Source: Brevibacillus formosus
GTDB lineage: Bacteria > Bacillota > Bacilli > Brevibacillales > Brevibacillaceae
Assembly: GCF_003013405.1 (NCBI RefSeq)
Contig: NZ_PXZL01000003.1
Coordinates: 186,001-250,000, forward strand
Length of the DNA: 64,000 nt
Direction: 5' to 3'
A program made the position numbers and the translations under genes. The notes under the pieces were generated by a model, which ran no database searches, was not told where the DNA came from, and saw nothing but the letters and a program-made list of their open reading frames with translations. Below, in pieces: positions 1 through 10,206 of the stretch. How positions within the stretch are numbered: the first letter of the stretch is position 1; the number at the start of each line of letters is the position of its first letter.

Positions 1-732
1 AATTTGGCAAAAATCGGTGCCATTACGATTCCTTTGAAGGTCTCTGCTCCTTTCCACACACCGTATCTGGAGCTCAGCAATCAAATGTTCCAGAGGGCTA
101 TCGCTCAAACGCAAATGGCTGGGTTAAAATGGCCAGTTATCTCTAATGTGGACGCAAAACCATACTACCATCCAGCAGAAATCCGGGATAGGCTGAATGT
201 ACAAATGACCAGTGCAGTCAGATGGAAAGAGACCATCGATTATATGCTTAGACAAGGAGTGAACACCTTTATTGAGCTGGGGCCAAAAACAGCCTTGACT
301 AATTTGATCAAACGCGACTTCTCTCATGTGCGTGCTTATTCCTATGAAGATAACTATGAGCAAATTATGTCTATTATCGATGAACAGGTGGCAGAAAAAC
401 GTCCATCCGTGGTTTCCCGTTCTTTAGGGATCGCTGTGTGCATGAGAAACGAAAACTGGGACGACGCAGAGTATCAAAAAGGCGTAATCGAACCGTACAG
501 AAAAATACAGGCTTTAGGCAACAAACTAGAGGAAGAAGGAAGAGAAGAGTCCTTTGAGGATATAAAGCAAGCGATCGAGATGCTTCGTTCTGTGTTTGTG
601 ACGAAAAAAGTGCCGCTGGAAGAGCAAAAAGAGCGTTTCACACAAATTTTTGACGAGACGAAGAAGAGACATCTGTTTGATGACTTTGCCCCTATCATGT
701 TTGCCGAAAAGGAGGTTGTCAATGAAAAGTAA
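1..732 (+). CDS. trans-acting malonyl-CoA:ACP acyltransferase (C-terminal part only)
   Basis: This is the 3' part of a free-standing FabD-type acyltransferase; the reading frame is open from base 1 and the start lies upstream of the window. The family loads malonyl units onto the ACPs of polyketide synthases that lack their own AT. The visible part begins near the VSAPFHTPYLE motif, which carries the catalytic His of the family, and continues to the FIELGPKTAL segment that ends the AT fold. After that comes a charged, mostly helical extension of about 100 residues. The active-site Ser motif (GHSLG) would lie outside. It is followed directly by five AT-less PKS genes, whose ribosome binding site lies inside its 3' end, so translational coupling is likely. 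Being the in-trans AT for these PKSs is an inference from position and domain content. Confidence 0.85.
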   Translation, partial: NLAKIGAITIPLKVSAPFHTPYLELSNQMFQRAIAQTQMAGLKWPVISNVDAKPYYHPAEIRDRLNVQMTSAVRWKETIDYMLRQGVNTFIELGPKTALTNLIKRDFSHVRAYSYEDNYEQIMSIIDEQVAEKRPSVVSRSLGIAVCMRNENWDDAEYQKGVIEPYRKIQALGNKLEEEGREESFEDIKQAIEMLRSVFVTKKVPLEEQKERFTQIFDETKKRHLFDDFAPIMFAEKEVVNEK

Positions 733-3700
733 GCCTCTATTTGACGATATCCACCTCAACTTTGAAGAGGATATCGCAGGTACTTGGGGGGAATTGGGGA
801 AGTCGGCAGATGCTCCGAAAAAAGACGTAGCGATCATTGGGATAGCGGGAAAGCTGGCTGATGCCCGCAATGTCAGGGAGTTCTGGAGTAATCTTGTGCT
901 TGGCAAGGATTCTATCCAACGAATCCCTTTGTCGCGTAAACAGGACTATGAAGAACTTCTGTCTTATTTTTTGCAGAAAGATGTTCGGAAAGAACAAAGT
1001 GAATATGCGGAAAGCGGATATTTGGATCAAGTTGATCTGTTTGATTGTGAGTACTTTTCTATCTCGCGAAAAGAAGCCAAGCTGATGGACCCGAATCAGC
1101 GGCTTTTTTTGCAAAGCTGTGTGGAAGCGATGGAAGATGCAGGGTATGGAAAAGCTCGGTTGCGCGGAAGTCAGACGGGTGTTTTTTTAGGATACAGCAG
1201 TGATTTTGGGGGAGAATACAAGCATTTTCTTGCTGTAGACAACGCAGAAATAGCAGACTTGGCGATGACTGGGAATATCAAATCGATCATGGCTGCCAGA
1301 TTGGCTTATTTGCTCGATCTGCATGGTCCCAGCATGCTGATCGATACCGCATGCTCCTCCTCACTGGTTGCCGTTCATCTTGCGTGCCAATCGATTCGCC
1401 GTGATGAGTGCGAGATGGCCTTTGCCGGAGGAGTAAAAATTCAGTTTCAACCCTTTGAAAAGGCCAATACGGGGATCGGCATCGTATCCCCAACCTTCAG
1501 AGCGCGTAGCTTTGATCGCGAGGCCGATGGTACCGGCTTGGGTGAAGGTGTGGGAGTTATCTTGCTGAAAGACGCGGAAAAGGCAATCCGAGATGGAGAT
1601 CACATTTACGCCCTGATCAAGGGAAGTGCCATCAACCAGGATGGGCAATCCATTGGTATAACTGCGCCCAACTCCAAGGCCCAGGAAGACTTGATTATAA
1701 GGGCGTGGCAGGATGCAGGCATTCATCCAGAGACTATCTCACTGATCGAGGCTCACGGCACGGCAACCCGTTTGGGGGATCCGGTAGAGATAGAGGGCAT
1801 CAAAAGAGCTTTTGACAGGTACACCACGAAAAAACAGTTTTGTGCGATTGGGTCGGTCAAAACCAACATCGGCCATTTGGATCATGCAGCCGGAATATCT
1901 GGCCTGCTGAAATGTATCCTCGCGTTGCAGCACGAGATTGTGCCGCCAACGTTGCACTTTCAATGCCCAAACCACGAAATCGATTTTGTGAATTCGCCTG
2001 TTTATGTGAACGACGAAGCCCGGCTGTGGAAAAAGGGGGAGCACCCCCGGAGATGCGGGATCAATTCTTTCGGGTTGAGCGGAACCAACTGCCATCTCAT
2101 TCTGGAACAATATCACCAGGCCGAAGAAGTGTCCTCACCAAAAAACAAAGAAGAACAATGGTACATGCTCGGGTTATCAGCGAAAAACCCCACTGTACTA
2201 GATAAGCTGGTCAGCGATTATGATCAGTGGGTCAAGCAGGCAGGAGTCATCAATCTGGAGAGTTTATGCTACACAGCGAATGTTGGTCGGGATCACTTTG
2301 CCCATAAACTGGCGATCGTGTTTCAAGATCAAACCGATTTACTGGAAAAGTTGCATGCTGTTCGCAAATCCGGCGTCGAAAAGATTGTCAATGAGCATGT
2401 GTTTTATCGGGGGCTTTCGAGCCAGGAAGTAAGAGATGTCGACCTGGGTGGTAAAGAGAATCCCATTTTCGGCGAGATGATCCATTGGGCATTGAAGTAC
2501 ATCGAAGACGAACCAATTCCTTGGAACGACTTTTACACTGGTCAACGGCATCCATTGATCAGCTTGCCTACGTATCCGTTTCAGGATATTCGCTGCTGGA
2601 TCGAGCCGAAAGATTTGGAGAAAAAACTCGCTTCTCTTGTCGACCAGTGCCTTGTAAGCAGTAATGGCGTTGATATTTATGAAACGAAGTTTTCAGTCGA
2701 CACGCATTGGGTACTGGCGGAACATAAAATTGCTGAGCATTACGTTTTGCCTGGAACCGCTTATCTGGAAATGATGAGCCAGATTGTTCGAAAAACGATA
2801 CCTCACCAGGACGTGTTGGCACTAGAAAACGTCATGTTTTTACAGCCGCTTCAAGTTAAAGAAGAGGAAAAAAAGAGCGTCCACATTGTCCTGCAAAAAC
2901 AAAAGTCATCGTATGACGTCATGGTCACTTCGATGTTGGAACATTCGGACGAGTGGGTCGTTCACTGCCGAGCAAAAGTGCTTATACTGTCTGAACAGCA
3001 GCATCAGCAAAAGCAACTGGCTCTTCCCGAATTGCTGAGGGGAGCAAACAAGCAGTCGGTATCCGGGTATAAACCAGAGGCTGATGCCCCTGTTCAAACA
3101 GGCCCGCATTGGGAGTGCATGAAAGAGATTTATATGAAAGAGGACAGAATTGTCGCCTTCTTTGAACTGCCTGTTCAATTTGCGCCTGAGATACACACTT
3201 TTGTTCTCCATCCTTCTTTGTTGGATTGCGCGGTTAATATTCCGATCAGTCAAATTCGCGATGGATTGTTTTTGCCTTTTCGGTATAAAAAACTCATTTT
3301 TTCTGGGGCCATGCCGAGCAGATTTTACAGTTTGCTGCAAATGAAAGAGAAAGATGCGGCGACCATGCAGGAAGCAATCTCCTTTGATATCATGCTCCTC
3401 AACGAAAAAGGAGAGGTATTCGCTGAAATACAAGAATACACCTTGAAAAGAGTGAATATGGCAGAAGCATCTTCCGCCGCGCTCTCTTCCAAAGGGCTGT
3501 TTCATCAAATTGTTTGGGAAGCCAGGCCATTGCGTGAAGAAAATAAAAATCACGACACAACGCCACACACGCTTGTTTTTAGTGGTCATGACCCTTTCTC
3601 TCAACAACTGATGGAGGAACTCAAAAGGAACGGAACCCCTACTATTCTCGTTACGGTTGGTGATCATTTTGCCAAGCTCGATGACTTCCATTATGAGGTT

Positions 3701-5407
3701 ACTGTCAATCAACAAGATTTCGATGCGCTATGGAAGGAAATCGGGAACAAGGCTGTGCAGCGCATCATCCACTGCTTTTCTCTGTCAAAGATCAACGGTG
3801 ACCCGATTGGAGACGAAGGTTTGTTCAGTCTCTTCTATCTGACGAAGAGTTTGATTGCCTTAAACGTACGACACAAAATTGATCTGGTCCTGATTGGCGA
3901 TCAGGCGTTTCCTGTTACAGATACGGAGCCTGCGCTAAATCCGATTCACAATGCTTTCTATCATCTCGGAAAAGTAGTCAGCAGTGAATGGTCTCACTTG
4001 CGCTGCCGTTCTATCGATCTGGATACAGATACAGATATCTCTGCGATTATTGCCGAACTGGAGCATCAGCCAGACAGTTACATTGCAGCGTACAGGAGCG
4101 GTCAGCGCTTCGTTCAAATAATGAAGGAGCTGGATCACCAGTCATCTCTACCACAAGAGCTCAGCCTGACTCAATCGGGCTGTTATTTGATCACAGGTGG
4201 AACGGGGGGATTAGGCTTGACCATTGCCTTGCACCTAGCAGGGAAGAAGCCGATCCATTTAGTCTTGATAAGCAGATCAGGCTTTCCGGCAGAAGGCGAT
4301 TGGGAAGAGATTGTACAAAAAGGAGAGCAACAAGAAGTAATTCGAAGGATCAAGATGCTGCAAAAAATTACAGAGTTAGGCAGTACATATACGATCTACA
4401 GAGCGGATGTTGCGTGCAAAGAACAGCTAGCGGCCTTGCTCGAAGAAGTCAGAGAAACATTCGGCAGCATCAACGGAGTGATTCATGCAGCTGGAGTAGC
4501 CGGGGATCAATTTTTATTCAATAGGGAAGAGGATCGTTTTCGTGAGGTGATTCAAGCCAAAATAGCGGGGAGTTTGAATTTGGCCCAATTAATCACCGAG
4601 CCGCTGAAATTTTTCGTCTGCTTTTCATCTGTCTCTACGCTGGAAGGTACGCCAGGACAAGGTGATTATGTGGCGGCAAACGGCTTTTTGGACAGCTTCG
4701 TCCACAGCCTACCTGTTTATCAAAACGGAATTACGCTAAATTGGGCGCCGTGGGAAGAGATCGGTATGGCCTATGATTATGGAACCTTCCAAAAAGAGCT
4801 GATCTTCCACCTGCTGTCATCGAAAACTGCTGTTACTGCATTTGATGATGCACTTGCCCTTGGCGAGAAACAAATAGTGATAGGTAGAATCAATAAAGAG
4901 GTGGCTATAAAGAATTTCCAAAGCAACTTCTTTTACGAGGGAAACAGACTGTTGATCGATTATGTGGAAAAGTCGAAGGGGCCTCGAGAAAACCATATTG
5001 CGCAGACGTCCCCAAGCGTGTTTCATGGGAATCCAAGGCACGCTTCCCTGCACGAAATCAAAGAGTTGATTCGCCAGTTATGGATCACACTGTTGGAATC
5101 TGATTCCATTCAAATGGATGATAATTTTACGTCCCTTGGAGGGAATTCCATTTTTGCTGTATATCTGCTCCAGGAATTGGAAAAATTCTTTCCAGATCAG
5201 CTGGGCATCTCGGATATTTTTACTTATCCCACGATTAATAAGATGGCCGAATATCTGTATTCCACAATGGGAAGTGAGCAACCACTAACATCCGGCAGTA
5301 TGGATCAGGAGGATGAAGATCAAAATCTCGATCAAATCTTGCATCGCTTAGCCAACGGTGAGCTCGATGTGGAAGAGATCGATCGATTGCTGGGAGAAGA
5401 GGAATGA
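722..5407 (+). CDS. trans-AT polyketide synthase, one module KS-DH-KR-ACP (PKS-1)
   Basis: AT-less type I PKS of 1561 residues. The start is the ATG at 722 because AAGGAGG lies 6 bases upstream; the 72 bases before it are an open but unlikely extension. KS is at about 35-460 with the C211, H345 and H385 triad (DTACSSSLV, EAHGTA, NIGHLDHAAG). DH is at about 640-930, with H668 in HKIAEHYVLP (the usual Gly of HxxxGxxxxP is Glu) and D835 in LLDCAVN (Asn where Gln/His is usual). KR is at about 1150-1340, with the GGTGGLG nucleotide-binding loop and Y1316. The ACP is at about 1440-1510, with the attachment Ser S1476 in LGGNSI. The C-terminus is a short acidic helix followed by the next protein's N-terminal helices, which is typical of trans-AT docking pairs. 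One malonate extension with ketoreduction and probably dehydration is predicted. The stop overlaps the next start by 4 bases. Confidence 0.93.
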   Translation: MKSKPLFDDIHLNFEEDIAGTWGELGKSADAPKKDVAIIGIAGKLADARNVREFWSNLVLGKDSIQRIPLSRKQDYEELLSYFLQKDVRKEQSEYAESGYLDQVDLFDCEYFSISRKEAKLMDPNQRLFLQSCVEAMEDAGYGKARLRGSQTGVFLGYSSDFGGEYKHFLAVDNAEIADLAMTGNIKSIMAARLAYLLDLHGPSMLIDTACSSSLVAVHLACQSIRRDECEMAFAGGVKIQFQPFEKANTGIGIVSPTFRARSFDREADGTGLGEGVGVILLKDAEKAIRDGDHIYALIKGSAINQDGQSIGITAPNSKAQEDLIIRAWQDAGIHPETISLIEAHGTATRLGDPVEIEGIKRAFDRYTTKKQFCAIGSVKTNIGHLDHAAGISGLLKCILALQHEIVPPTLHFQCPNHEIDFVNSPVYVNDEARLWKKGEHPRRCGINSFGLSGTNCHLILEQYHQAEEVSSPKNKEEQWYMLGLSAKNPTVLDKLVSDYDQWVKQAGVINLESLCYTANVGRDHFAHKLAIVFQDQTDLLEKLHAVRKSGVEKIVNEHVFYRGLSSQEVRDVDLGGKENPIFGEMIHWALKYIEDEPIPWNDFYTGQRHPLISLPTYPFQDIRCWIEPKDLEKKLASLVDQCLVSSNGVDIYETKFSVDTHWVLAEHKIAEHYVLPGTAYLEMMSQIVRKTIPHQDVLALENVMFLQPLQVKEEEKKSVHIVLQKQKSSYDVMVTSMLEHSDEWVVHCRAKVLILSEQQHQQKQLALPELLRGANKQSVSGYKPEADAPVQTGPHWECMKEIYMKEDRIVAFFELPVQFAPEIHTFVLHPSLLDCAVNIPISQIRDGLFLPFRYKKLIFSGAMPSRFYSLLQMKEKDAATMQEAISFDIMLLNEKGEVFAEIQEYTLKRVNMAEASSAALSSKGLFHQIVWEARPLREENKNHDTTPHTLVFSGHDPFSQQLMEELKRNGTPTILVTVGDHFAKLDDFHYEVTVNQQDFDALWKEIGNKAVQRIIHCFSLSKINGDPIGDEGLFSLFYLTKSLIALNVRHKIDLVLIGDQAFPVTDTEPALNPIHNAFYHLGKVVSSEWSHLRCRSIDLDTDTDISAIIAELEHQPDSYIAAYRSGQRFVQIMKELDHQSSLPQELSLTQSGCYLITGGTGGLGLTIALHLAGKKPIHLVLISRSGFPAEGDWEEIVQKGEQQEVIRRIKMLQKITELGSTYTIYRADVACKEQLAALLEEVRETFGSINGVIHAAGVAGDQFLFNREEDRFREVIQAKIAGSLNLAQLITEPLKFFVCFSSVSTLEGTPGQGDYVAANGFLDSFVHSLPVYQNGITLNWAPWEEIGMAYDYGTFQKELIFHLLSSKTAVTAFDDALALGEKQIVIGRINKEVAIKNFQSNFFYEGNRLLIDYVEKSKGPRENHIAQTSPSVFHGNPRHASLHEIKELIRQLWITLLESDSIQMDDNFTSLGGNSIFAVYLLQELEKFFPDQLGISDIFTYPTINKMAEYLYSTMGSEQPLTSGSMDQEDEDQNLDQILHRLANGELDVEEIDRLLGEEE

Positions 5408-8400
5408 AAGAAACGAGAAAATACATTTATCAGCAGATAAAGGATCAGCAATTAAGCGTCGAGAAGTCCAAGGTCATTCTGAAAGAGATCAAAAATGCAG
5501 GCTTGAAAAAAAACAAGGATATCGCGATTATCGGGATGGCTGGCCGCTTCCCGGGAGCTAGCAATCTAGATGAATACTGGCACAATTTGATCGCAGAGGT
5601 CGACTGCATCACGGATTTTCCGAAGAGCAGGCAAACGGGTGTCGAAGGATTTATCAGCAAGATGTATCAGGGAACTTTAGCAGATGTTGTCTATGAAAAG
5701 GGCGGATATTTGGACCATATTGATCATTTTGACGCGGAATATTTCAAGATTTCCAATAAGGAATCCGTCATGATGGACCCCATGCAACGCCTTCTCTTGA
5801 CTACCGTTATGGAAACCGTGGAGGATGCTGGGTACGGAGGAAATCGAATCGTTTCATCCAAAACCGGCGTTTTTATTGGAAGAGACCACACTGTAGGGAA
5901 CATGTACACGCATTTGTTGGACCAAACGGACGAGCTAGCGCTAACTGGTTCCTATACCGGCATTTTGGCCAGCCGGATTTCCTATTTTCTCGATTTAAAG
6001 GGACCTAGCGTGGTCGTGGATTCCGCTTGTTCATCAGGATTGTTAGCCATTCACAATGCGTGTCAAGCAATCAGGAACAACGAATGCGATATGGCGATTG
6101 CAGGCGGAGTTTCCCTGATTTTCTTCCCGGTTAAAAACCCTGCGTTTGGCTTGGTGGAATCCAAACTACATCTAGTTAAGCCTTTTGACAAAAATGCAGA
6201 TGGAACGCTATGGGGAGAAGGGTTTGGGGCATTATTACTGAAGCCACTGGATAAAGCCATCCAGGATCGGGATCATATTCATGCCGTGATCAAAGGAAGT
6301 GCGGCTAATAACGACGGGAAATCGAATGGAATCACAGCACCCAATGCGATCGCTCAAGAAGAAGTGTTCACAAAAGCCTGGATGAATGCCGAGATTCCAC
6401 CCGAGACGATCCGATTTATTGAAGCACATGGTACAGGCACAGTTCTTGGCGATCCAATCGAAGTTCAAGCACTAAGCAATGCTTTTAAAAAATATACGTC
6501 GAAGAAACAATTTTGCGGAATCGGTTCGGTGAAGTCAAATATCGGTCATCTTGCGGCCGCTTCAGGGATCGCTTCTGTCTTTAAAGTAATTATGTCCCTC
6601 AAACATAAGAAGATGGTTAGCACCCTTCATTTTGACGATCCGAATCCTTTCATCGACTTTATGGGCTCTCCGCTCTATATGGTGGACAAGCTCCAGGATT
6701 GGCAGCGGGAACAACCGGATATTCCACTCCGTGCAGGTGTGAGTTCATTTGGTTTTAGCGGCACGAATTGCCACCTCGTACTGGAGGAAGCGCCGGTTGA
6801 AAAAGCAGATGCCCCGCCAGTCCGTCCTTTTCAGATTTTTACCGCTTCGGCTAAAGATAAAGAGACCTTGTTGGAACTGATATCTCGCTATCGCCATTTT
6901 GTCAATCATCAGGAGAACTTGTCTTTGGAGGAGCTTTGTTTTACTTCGGTAATGGGAAGAGGACATTATACATGCCGTCTTGCCCTAATCGTTCGCAGTT
7001 TGCAAGAACTAAAAGAGAAGCTGAATCAGGTCTTTTTGGAGCGTTTTCCCTACAGACGAGAGGTCGAAGGAACCTATTACAACGAGTTCAAGGTCGTTCC
7101 GGAAAGCAAATTGGATAAAGCAAATGGTGAGATTACCGAATCGGGCTTGCATCAGTTGCTGGATAAAGCTCGGCAACTGATTACCAGCGTTTCCCCTGAT
7201 GATTTTCAGGGGATGTCTGACCTCTGCCAGCTCTATGTTCAGGGAGCGGAAATAGATTGGCGATATTTCTATCAGACCGGGGAATACCATCGATTGTCGT
7301 TGCCTCTTTATCCTTTTAAAAAGACCGTTTTTTGGCCGGAGGTGGATCTGGGTCAGGGAGGAGCGGCTCGAACGCTGATCCCGCAAAATAAGGAAGTCAT
7401 TCCTGGCCCGAAAGTTTTTGAATCCTATCGGCAGAGCATCTATGAAATGCCCTTACGGATGGAAAATCAGTGGATTTTGCAAGAGCATCTCATGATAGGG
7501 TACCATATCGTGCCTGCAACCGCTTTCATGGAATGGGCGAGAAAAGCTGGATACAGTCATTATGGAAACGATGCTTTTGAGTTGCGGGATTTTCGGTTTA
7601 TCAGTCCGTTGGCAATCCCGGAGAAACAAGCGCATTTGGTCCATACAATTTTGGAAAGTCAAGATGATCAGCTTCACTTGCGTATAGCGAACCGTAATTC
7701 TCCACATCACGCGGGAGTCAATCACGAGTGGCAACTGAATGTGGAAGGAAAAATCATTCCTGTCGAAGCTGCAAAGGCCCCTTGGATGGATCTTCAGCGG
7801 ATCGGGGAAGAAGGCGCTTGGGAGCAGGTAGAAGCGAATATTGAAACCATACGTGGGCGTACCAAATTTGGTCCGCGATGGAACAATATTCATTCACTGG
7901 CGAAATGCGAAGATCGTGTGCTGGTTCAGGTAAAATTGCCAGAAGCTTACCTAGATGATTTTTCGGTGTACGGCTTTCATCCAGCTTTACTAGATACCGG
8001 GCTAAATGCTGTAACCATGTTTATCTTGGAAAATCTCTACCTACCCTTTTCCTTTAAGCGCATGAGCATCTACGGAAAAATGCCTTCGTCGTTTTACAGC
8101 TACCTGCAAAAGAGGGAAGCTCGGGGGGACAACCGGGAGACGGTTTCGTACGATATCAGCCTGATCGACGAGCAAGGCAACGTTTTTGCGGAAGTGGAGA
8201 ACTATACGTTGAAACGTGTCTCTTCTGCCATAGTCGCTCAAGATTTGTTCTATCAGATTCGTTGGGTGCAATCTCCGCTAGAAGAAAGAAGGAATATCAC
8301 AACGGATGGCAGCGTACTGTTGTTCGGTAACGAAAACAGGACAACTCGAGAGTTGATCCAGCGTTGGGAAGCGAGTGGAGTAGACCTGATTCAGGTCGCT

Positions 8401-10206
8401 CAGGGTGATGGCTATCGAAAAGAACAGGAAACGAAGTATGTGGTAGGCCACGAGGAAAAAGATTATCATCAACTCTTTTCCGATTTGAAAGAGCGGAAGA
8501 TAAGCCGGATTGTTCATGCCTATGCCCTCGACGAAAACAGTGCAGCCCCCAGCCTTTCTAGACTGAAAACGATTCAGGCGCACAGTATTCAAAGCTTGTT
8601 TTATTTGGTGAAATCACTCGTTCAGGCAAAATACAAGCAAGAGCTGGAACTCGTCGTGCTGGGTCGGAACGGCTGGGGAGTGACAGGCAGTGAAGAAGAG
8701 ATCGAGCCATGCCATACGGCACTGTTCCAATTAGGAAAAGTAGTGAATGCCGAATATCCTCAAGTGAAGTGCCGCAGTATCGATCTCGACACGGGCACCG
8801 AGTGCGAAAATATTTTGGCAGAAATATACACGGAAACAGACGCTTACCAGGTTGCCTATCGTGGAAATGAACGGTATGTGGAGGAATTCGGCCGTAGTGC
8901 AGTTGAGAAGCCTGTGCAGCCACTAGAGCTGCAAGAAGACGGGTTGTATCTCATTACTGGCGGAACTGGCGGGATTGGACTGGAGATTGCCAAACATCTG
9001 GCATCCCGAAGCAAAATCCGCCTGGGCTTAATCAGTAGAAGCGGACTCCCCCCTCGTGAAGTCTGGGAGCAACTCAAGCAAAGCGACATGGATGCCAAGA
9101 CGCGGCGAATCATTGAGAGTGTAGAAGAAATTGAGCAATCAGGCAGCAAAATCATGGTCTGCCCGTGCGATATAGCCGACGAGCAGCAGGTAGCAGCTAC
9201 TTTGAAACAGCTACGGGAGGCATTCGGCGAGGTCAAAGGAATCATTCATGCGGCAGGAGTAGCAGGCAGCGGTTTCCTGTTTACGAAAACATGGTCCGAC
9301 TTTACGAAGGTGACCAAGCCGAAAATCGAGGGCAGCTATTTGCTGTACAACTTGCTGGAAGAGCGCCCTGACTTCTTCGTTCTGTTTTCTTCCGTGGCGA
9401 CCGTGGAGGGCAGCCCGGGACAGAGCGATTACATTGCCGCAAATGGGTATTTGGACGGCTTCGCCTCTTACTTGCGCAAGCGCGGCATTCGTGCCACGAC
9501 GATCAATTGGACCGCGTGGGAAGAAACAGGCATGGCGGCTGACTACGGCGTGGCAAATAGCAATGGTTTGTTCAAGCCGTTGAAAACAAATGAAGCCACT
9601 GCCGCTTTTGAACAGGTACTGGCGATGAATCTTAGTCAGGTGGTAATCGCATCGGTCAACAGAGAATGGTTACGGGATAGACATGAAGGTCTATTTTTGA
9701 AACTAGAGGCTGGGCTGATAGAGAAGGTTGTTGGCTCCGGAGCTGCTTCTACTTCGCCTAGTGTGAAACGTACCTTTACGATCATTGGCCGAAAAGAGGA
9801 GACGTATGACGAAATCGAACAAAAGGTCTCCGGAATCTGGGCTGAGACCATGCACTTATCAACTGTCAACATCTATGACAGTTTTCTGGATGTGGGCGGG
9901 GATTCACTCATAGCAACCCAGTTGCTGAAAAAACTGGATAACGAGTTTCCGGGTGTTCTCGATTTGCCCGATTTGTTTACCTATTCTTCGGTAGCGGTAC
10001 TAGCTGATTATATCAAGCAAGAGCAAGGCAGGCAGCAACGGAAGAAAGCCGAGGTGACAGAAAAAGTGGAAGAACGAAACGCAACCTCCATCGAATCGTT
10101 TGACCAACAGCTAGAATCCATCTTGGACAGCCTTTCATCCGGTGATCAATCTGTAGAAGATATGGTGGATCTTTTGTCGCAGCGGAGGAATCGGATAGAT
10201 GAATAA
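5404..10206 (+). CDS. trans-AT polyketide synthase, one module KS-DH-KR-ACP (PKS-2)
   Basis: AT-less PKS of 1600 residues, starting at an ATG that overlaps the previous stop (ATGA), so it is translationally coupled. The N-terminal 35 residues form a helical docking segment. KS is at about 38-465 with C209 (DSACSSGLL), H342 (EAHGTGT) and H382 (NIGHLAAASG). DH is at about 670-960 with H695 in HLMIGYHIVP (intact HxxxGxxxxP) and D864 in LLDTGLN. KR is at about 1180-1360 with GGTGGIG and Y1343. ACP is at about 1470-1540 with S1501 in VGGDSL. The C-terminus again carries an acidic helical docking tail. A block from the end of the DH through the KR is almost identical to the matching block of PKS-3. 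No AT, methyltransferase, enoylreductase or TE is present. Confidence 0.93.
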   Translation: MKETRKYIYQQIKDQQLSVEKSKVILKEIKNAGLKKNKDIAIIGMAGRFPGASNLDEYWHNLIAEVDCITDFPKSRQTGVEGFISKMYQGTLADVVYEKGGYLDHIDHFDAEYFKISNKESVMMDPMQRLLLTTVMETVEDAGYGGNRIVSSKTGVFIGRDHTVGNMYTHLLDQTDELALTGSYTGILASRISYFLDLKGPSVVVDSACSSGLLAIHNACQAIRNNECDMAIAGGVSLIFFPVKNPAFGLVESKLHLVKPFDKNADGTLWGEGFGALLLKPLDKAIQDRDHIHAVIKGSAANNDGKSNGITAPNAIAQEEVFTKAWMNAEIPPETIRFIEAHGTGTVLGDPIEVQALSNAFKKYTSKKQFCGIGSVKSNIGHLAAASGIASVFKVIMSLKHKKMVSTLHFDDPNPFIDFMGSPLYMVDKLQDWQREQPDIPLRAGVSSFGFSGTNCHLVLEEAPVEKADAPPVRPFQIFTASAKDKETLLELISRYRHFVNHQENLSLEELCFTSVMGRGHYTCRLALIVRSLQELKEKLNQVFLERFPYRREVEGTYYNEFKVVPESKLDKANGEITESGLHQLLDKARQLITSVSPDDFQGMSDLCQLYVQGAEIDWRYFYQTGEYHRLSLPLYPFKKTVFWPEVDLGQGGAARTLIPQNKEVIPGPKVFESYRQSIYEMPLRMENQWILQEHLMIGYHIVPATAFMEWARKAGYSHYGNDAFELRDFRFISPLAIPEKQAHLVHTILESQDDQLHLRIANRNSPHHAGVNHEWQLNVEGKIIPVEAAKAPWMDLQRIGEEGAWEQVEANIETIRGRTKFGPRWNNIHSLAKCEDRVLVQVKLPEAYLDDFSVYGFHPALLDTGLNAVTMFILENLYLPFSFKRMSIYGKMPSSFYSYLQKREARGDNRETVSYDISLIDEQGNVFAEVENYTLKRVSSAIVAQDLFYQIRWVQSPLEERRNITTDGSVLLFGNENRTTRELIQRWEASGVDLIQVAQGDGYRKEQETKYVVGHEEKDYHQLFSDLKERKISRIVHAYALDENSAAPSLSRLKTIQAHSIQSLFYLVKSLVQAKYKQELELVVLGRNGWGVTGSEEEIEPCHTALFQLGKVVNAEYPQVKCRSIDLDTGTECENILAEIYTETDAYQVAYRGNERYVEEFGRSAVEKPVQPLELQEDGLYLITGGTGGIGLEIAKHLASRSKIRLGLISRSGLPPREVWEQLKQSDMDAKTRRIIESVEEIEQSGSKIMVCPCDIADEQQVAATLKQLREAFGEVKGIIHAAGVAGSGFLFTKTWSDFTKVTKPKIEGSYLLYNLLEERPDFFVLFSSVATVEGSPGQSDYIAANGYLDGFASYLRKRGIRATTINWTAWEETGMAADYGVANSNGLFKPLKTNEATAAFEQVLAMNLSQVVIASVNREWLRDRHEGLFLKLEAGLIEKVVGSGAASTSPSVKRTFTIIGRKEETYDEIEQKVSGIWAETMHLSTVNIYDSFLDVGGDSLIATQLLKKLDNEFPGVLDLPDLFTYSSVAVLADYIKQEQGRQQRKKAEVTEKVEERNATSIESFDQQLESILDSLSSGDQSVEDMVDLLSQRRNRIDE
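8095..9587 (+). repeat. near-identical DH-end/KR block, copy 1 (in PKS-2)
   Basis: This stretch encodes the end of the DH and the whole KR of PKS-2. It matches 12884-14376 in PKS-3 at a constant offset of 4789 bp with no length change; long runs are identical or differ by single bases. The KS and ACP on either side are clearly more diverged, so the block has been exchanged or converted on its own. Confidence 0.85.

Noticed and set aside
650..721. N-terminal extension of PKS-1 to position 650
   Set aside because: It overlaps the end of the AT gene and has no ribosome binding site, while the ATG at 722 has AAGGAGG at ideal distance.
2906..3715. Long open frame on the minus strand inside PKS-1
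   Set aside because: It is a shadow of the PKS frame, with no ribosome binding site and no recognisable protein; similar antisense frames occur all through the PKS and NRPS genes.
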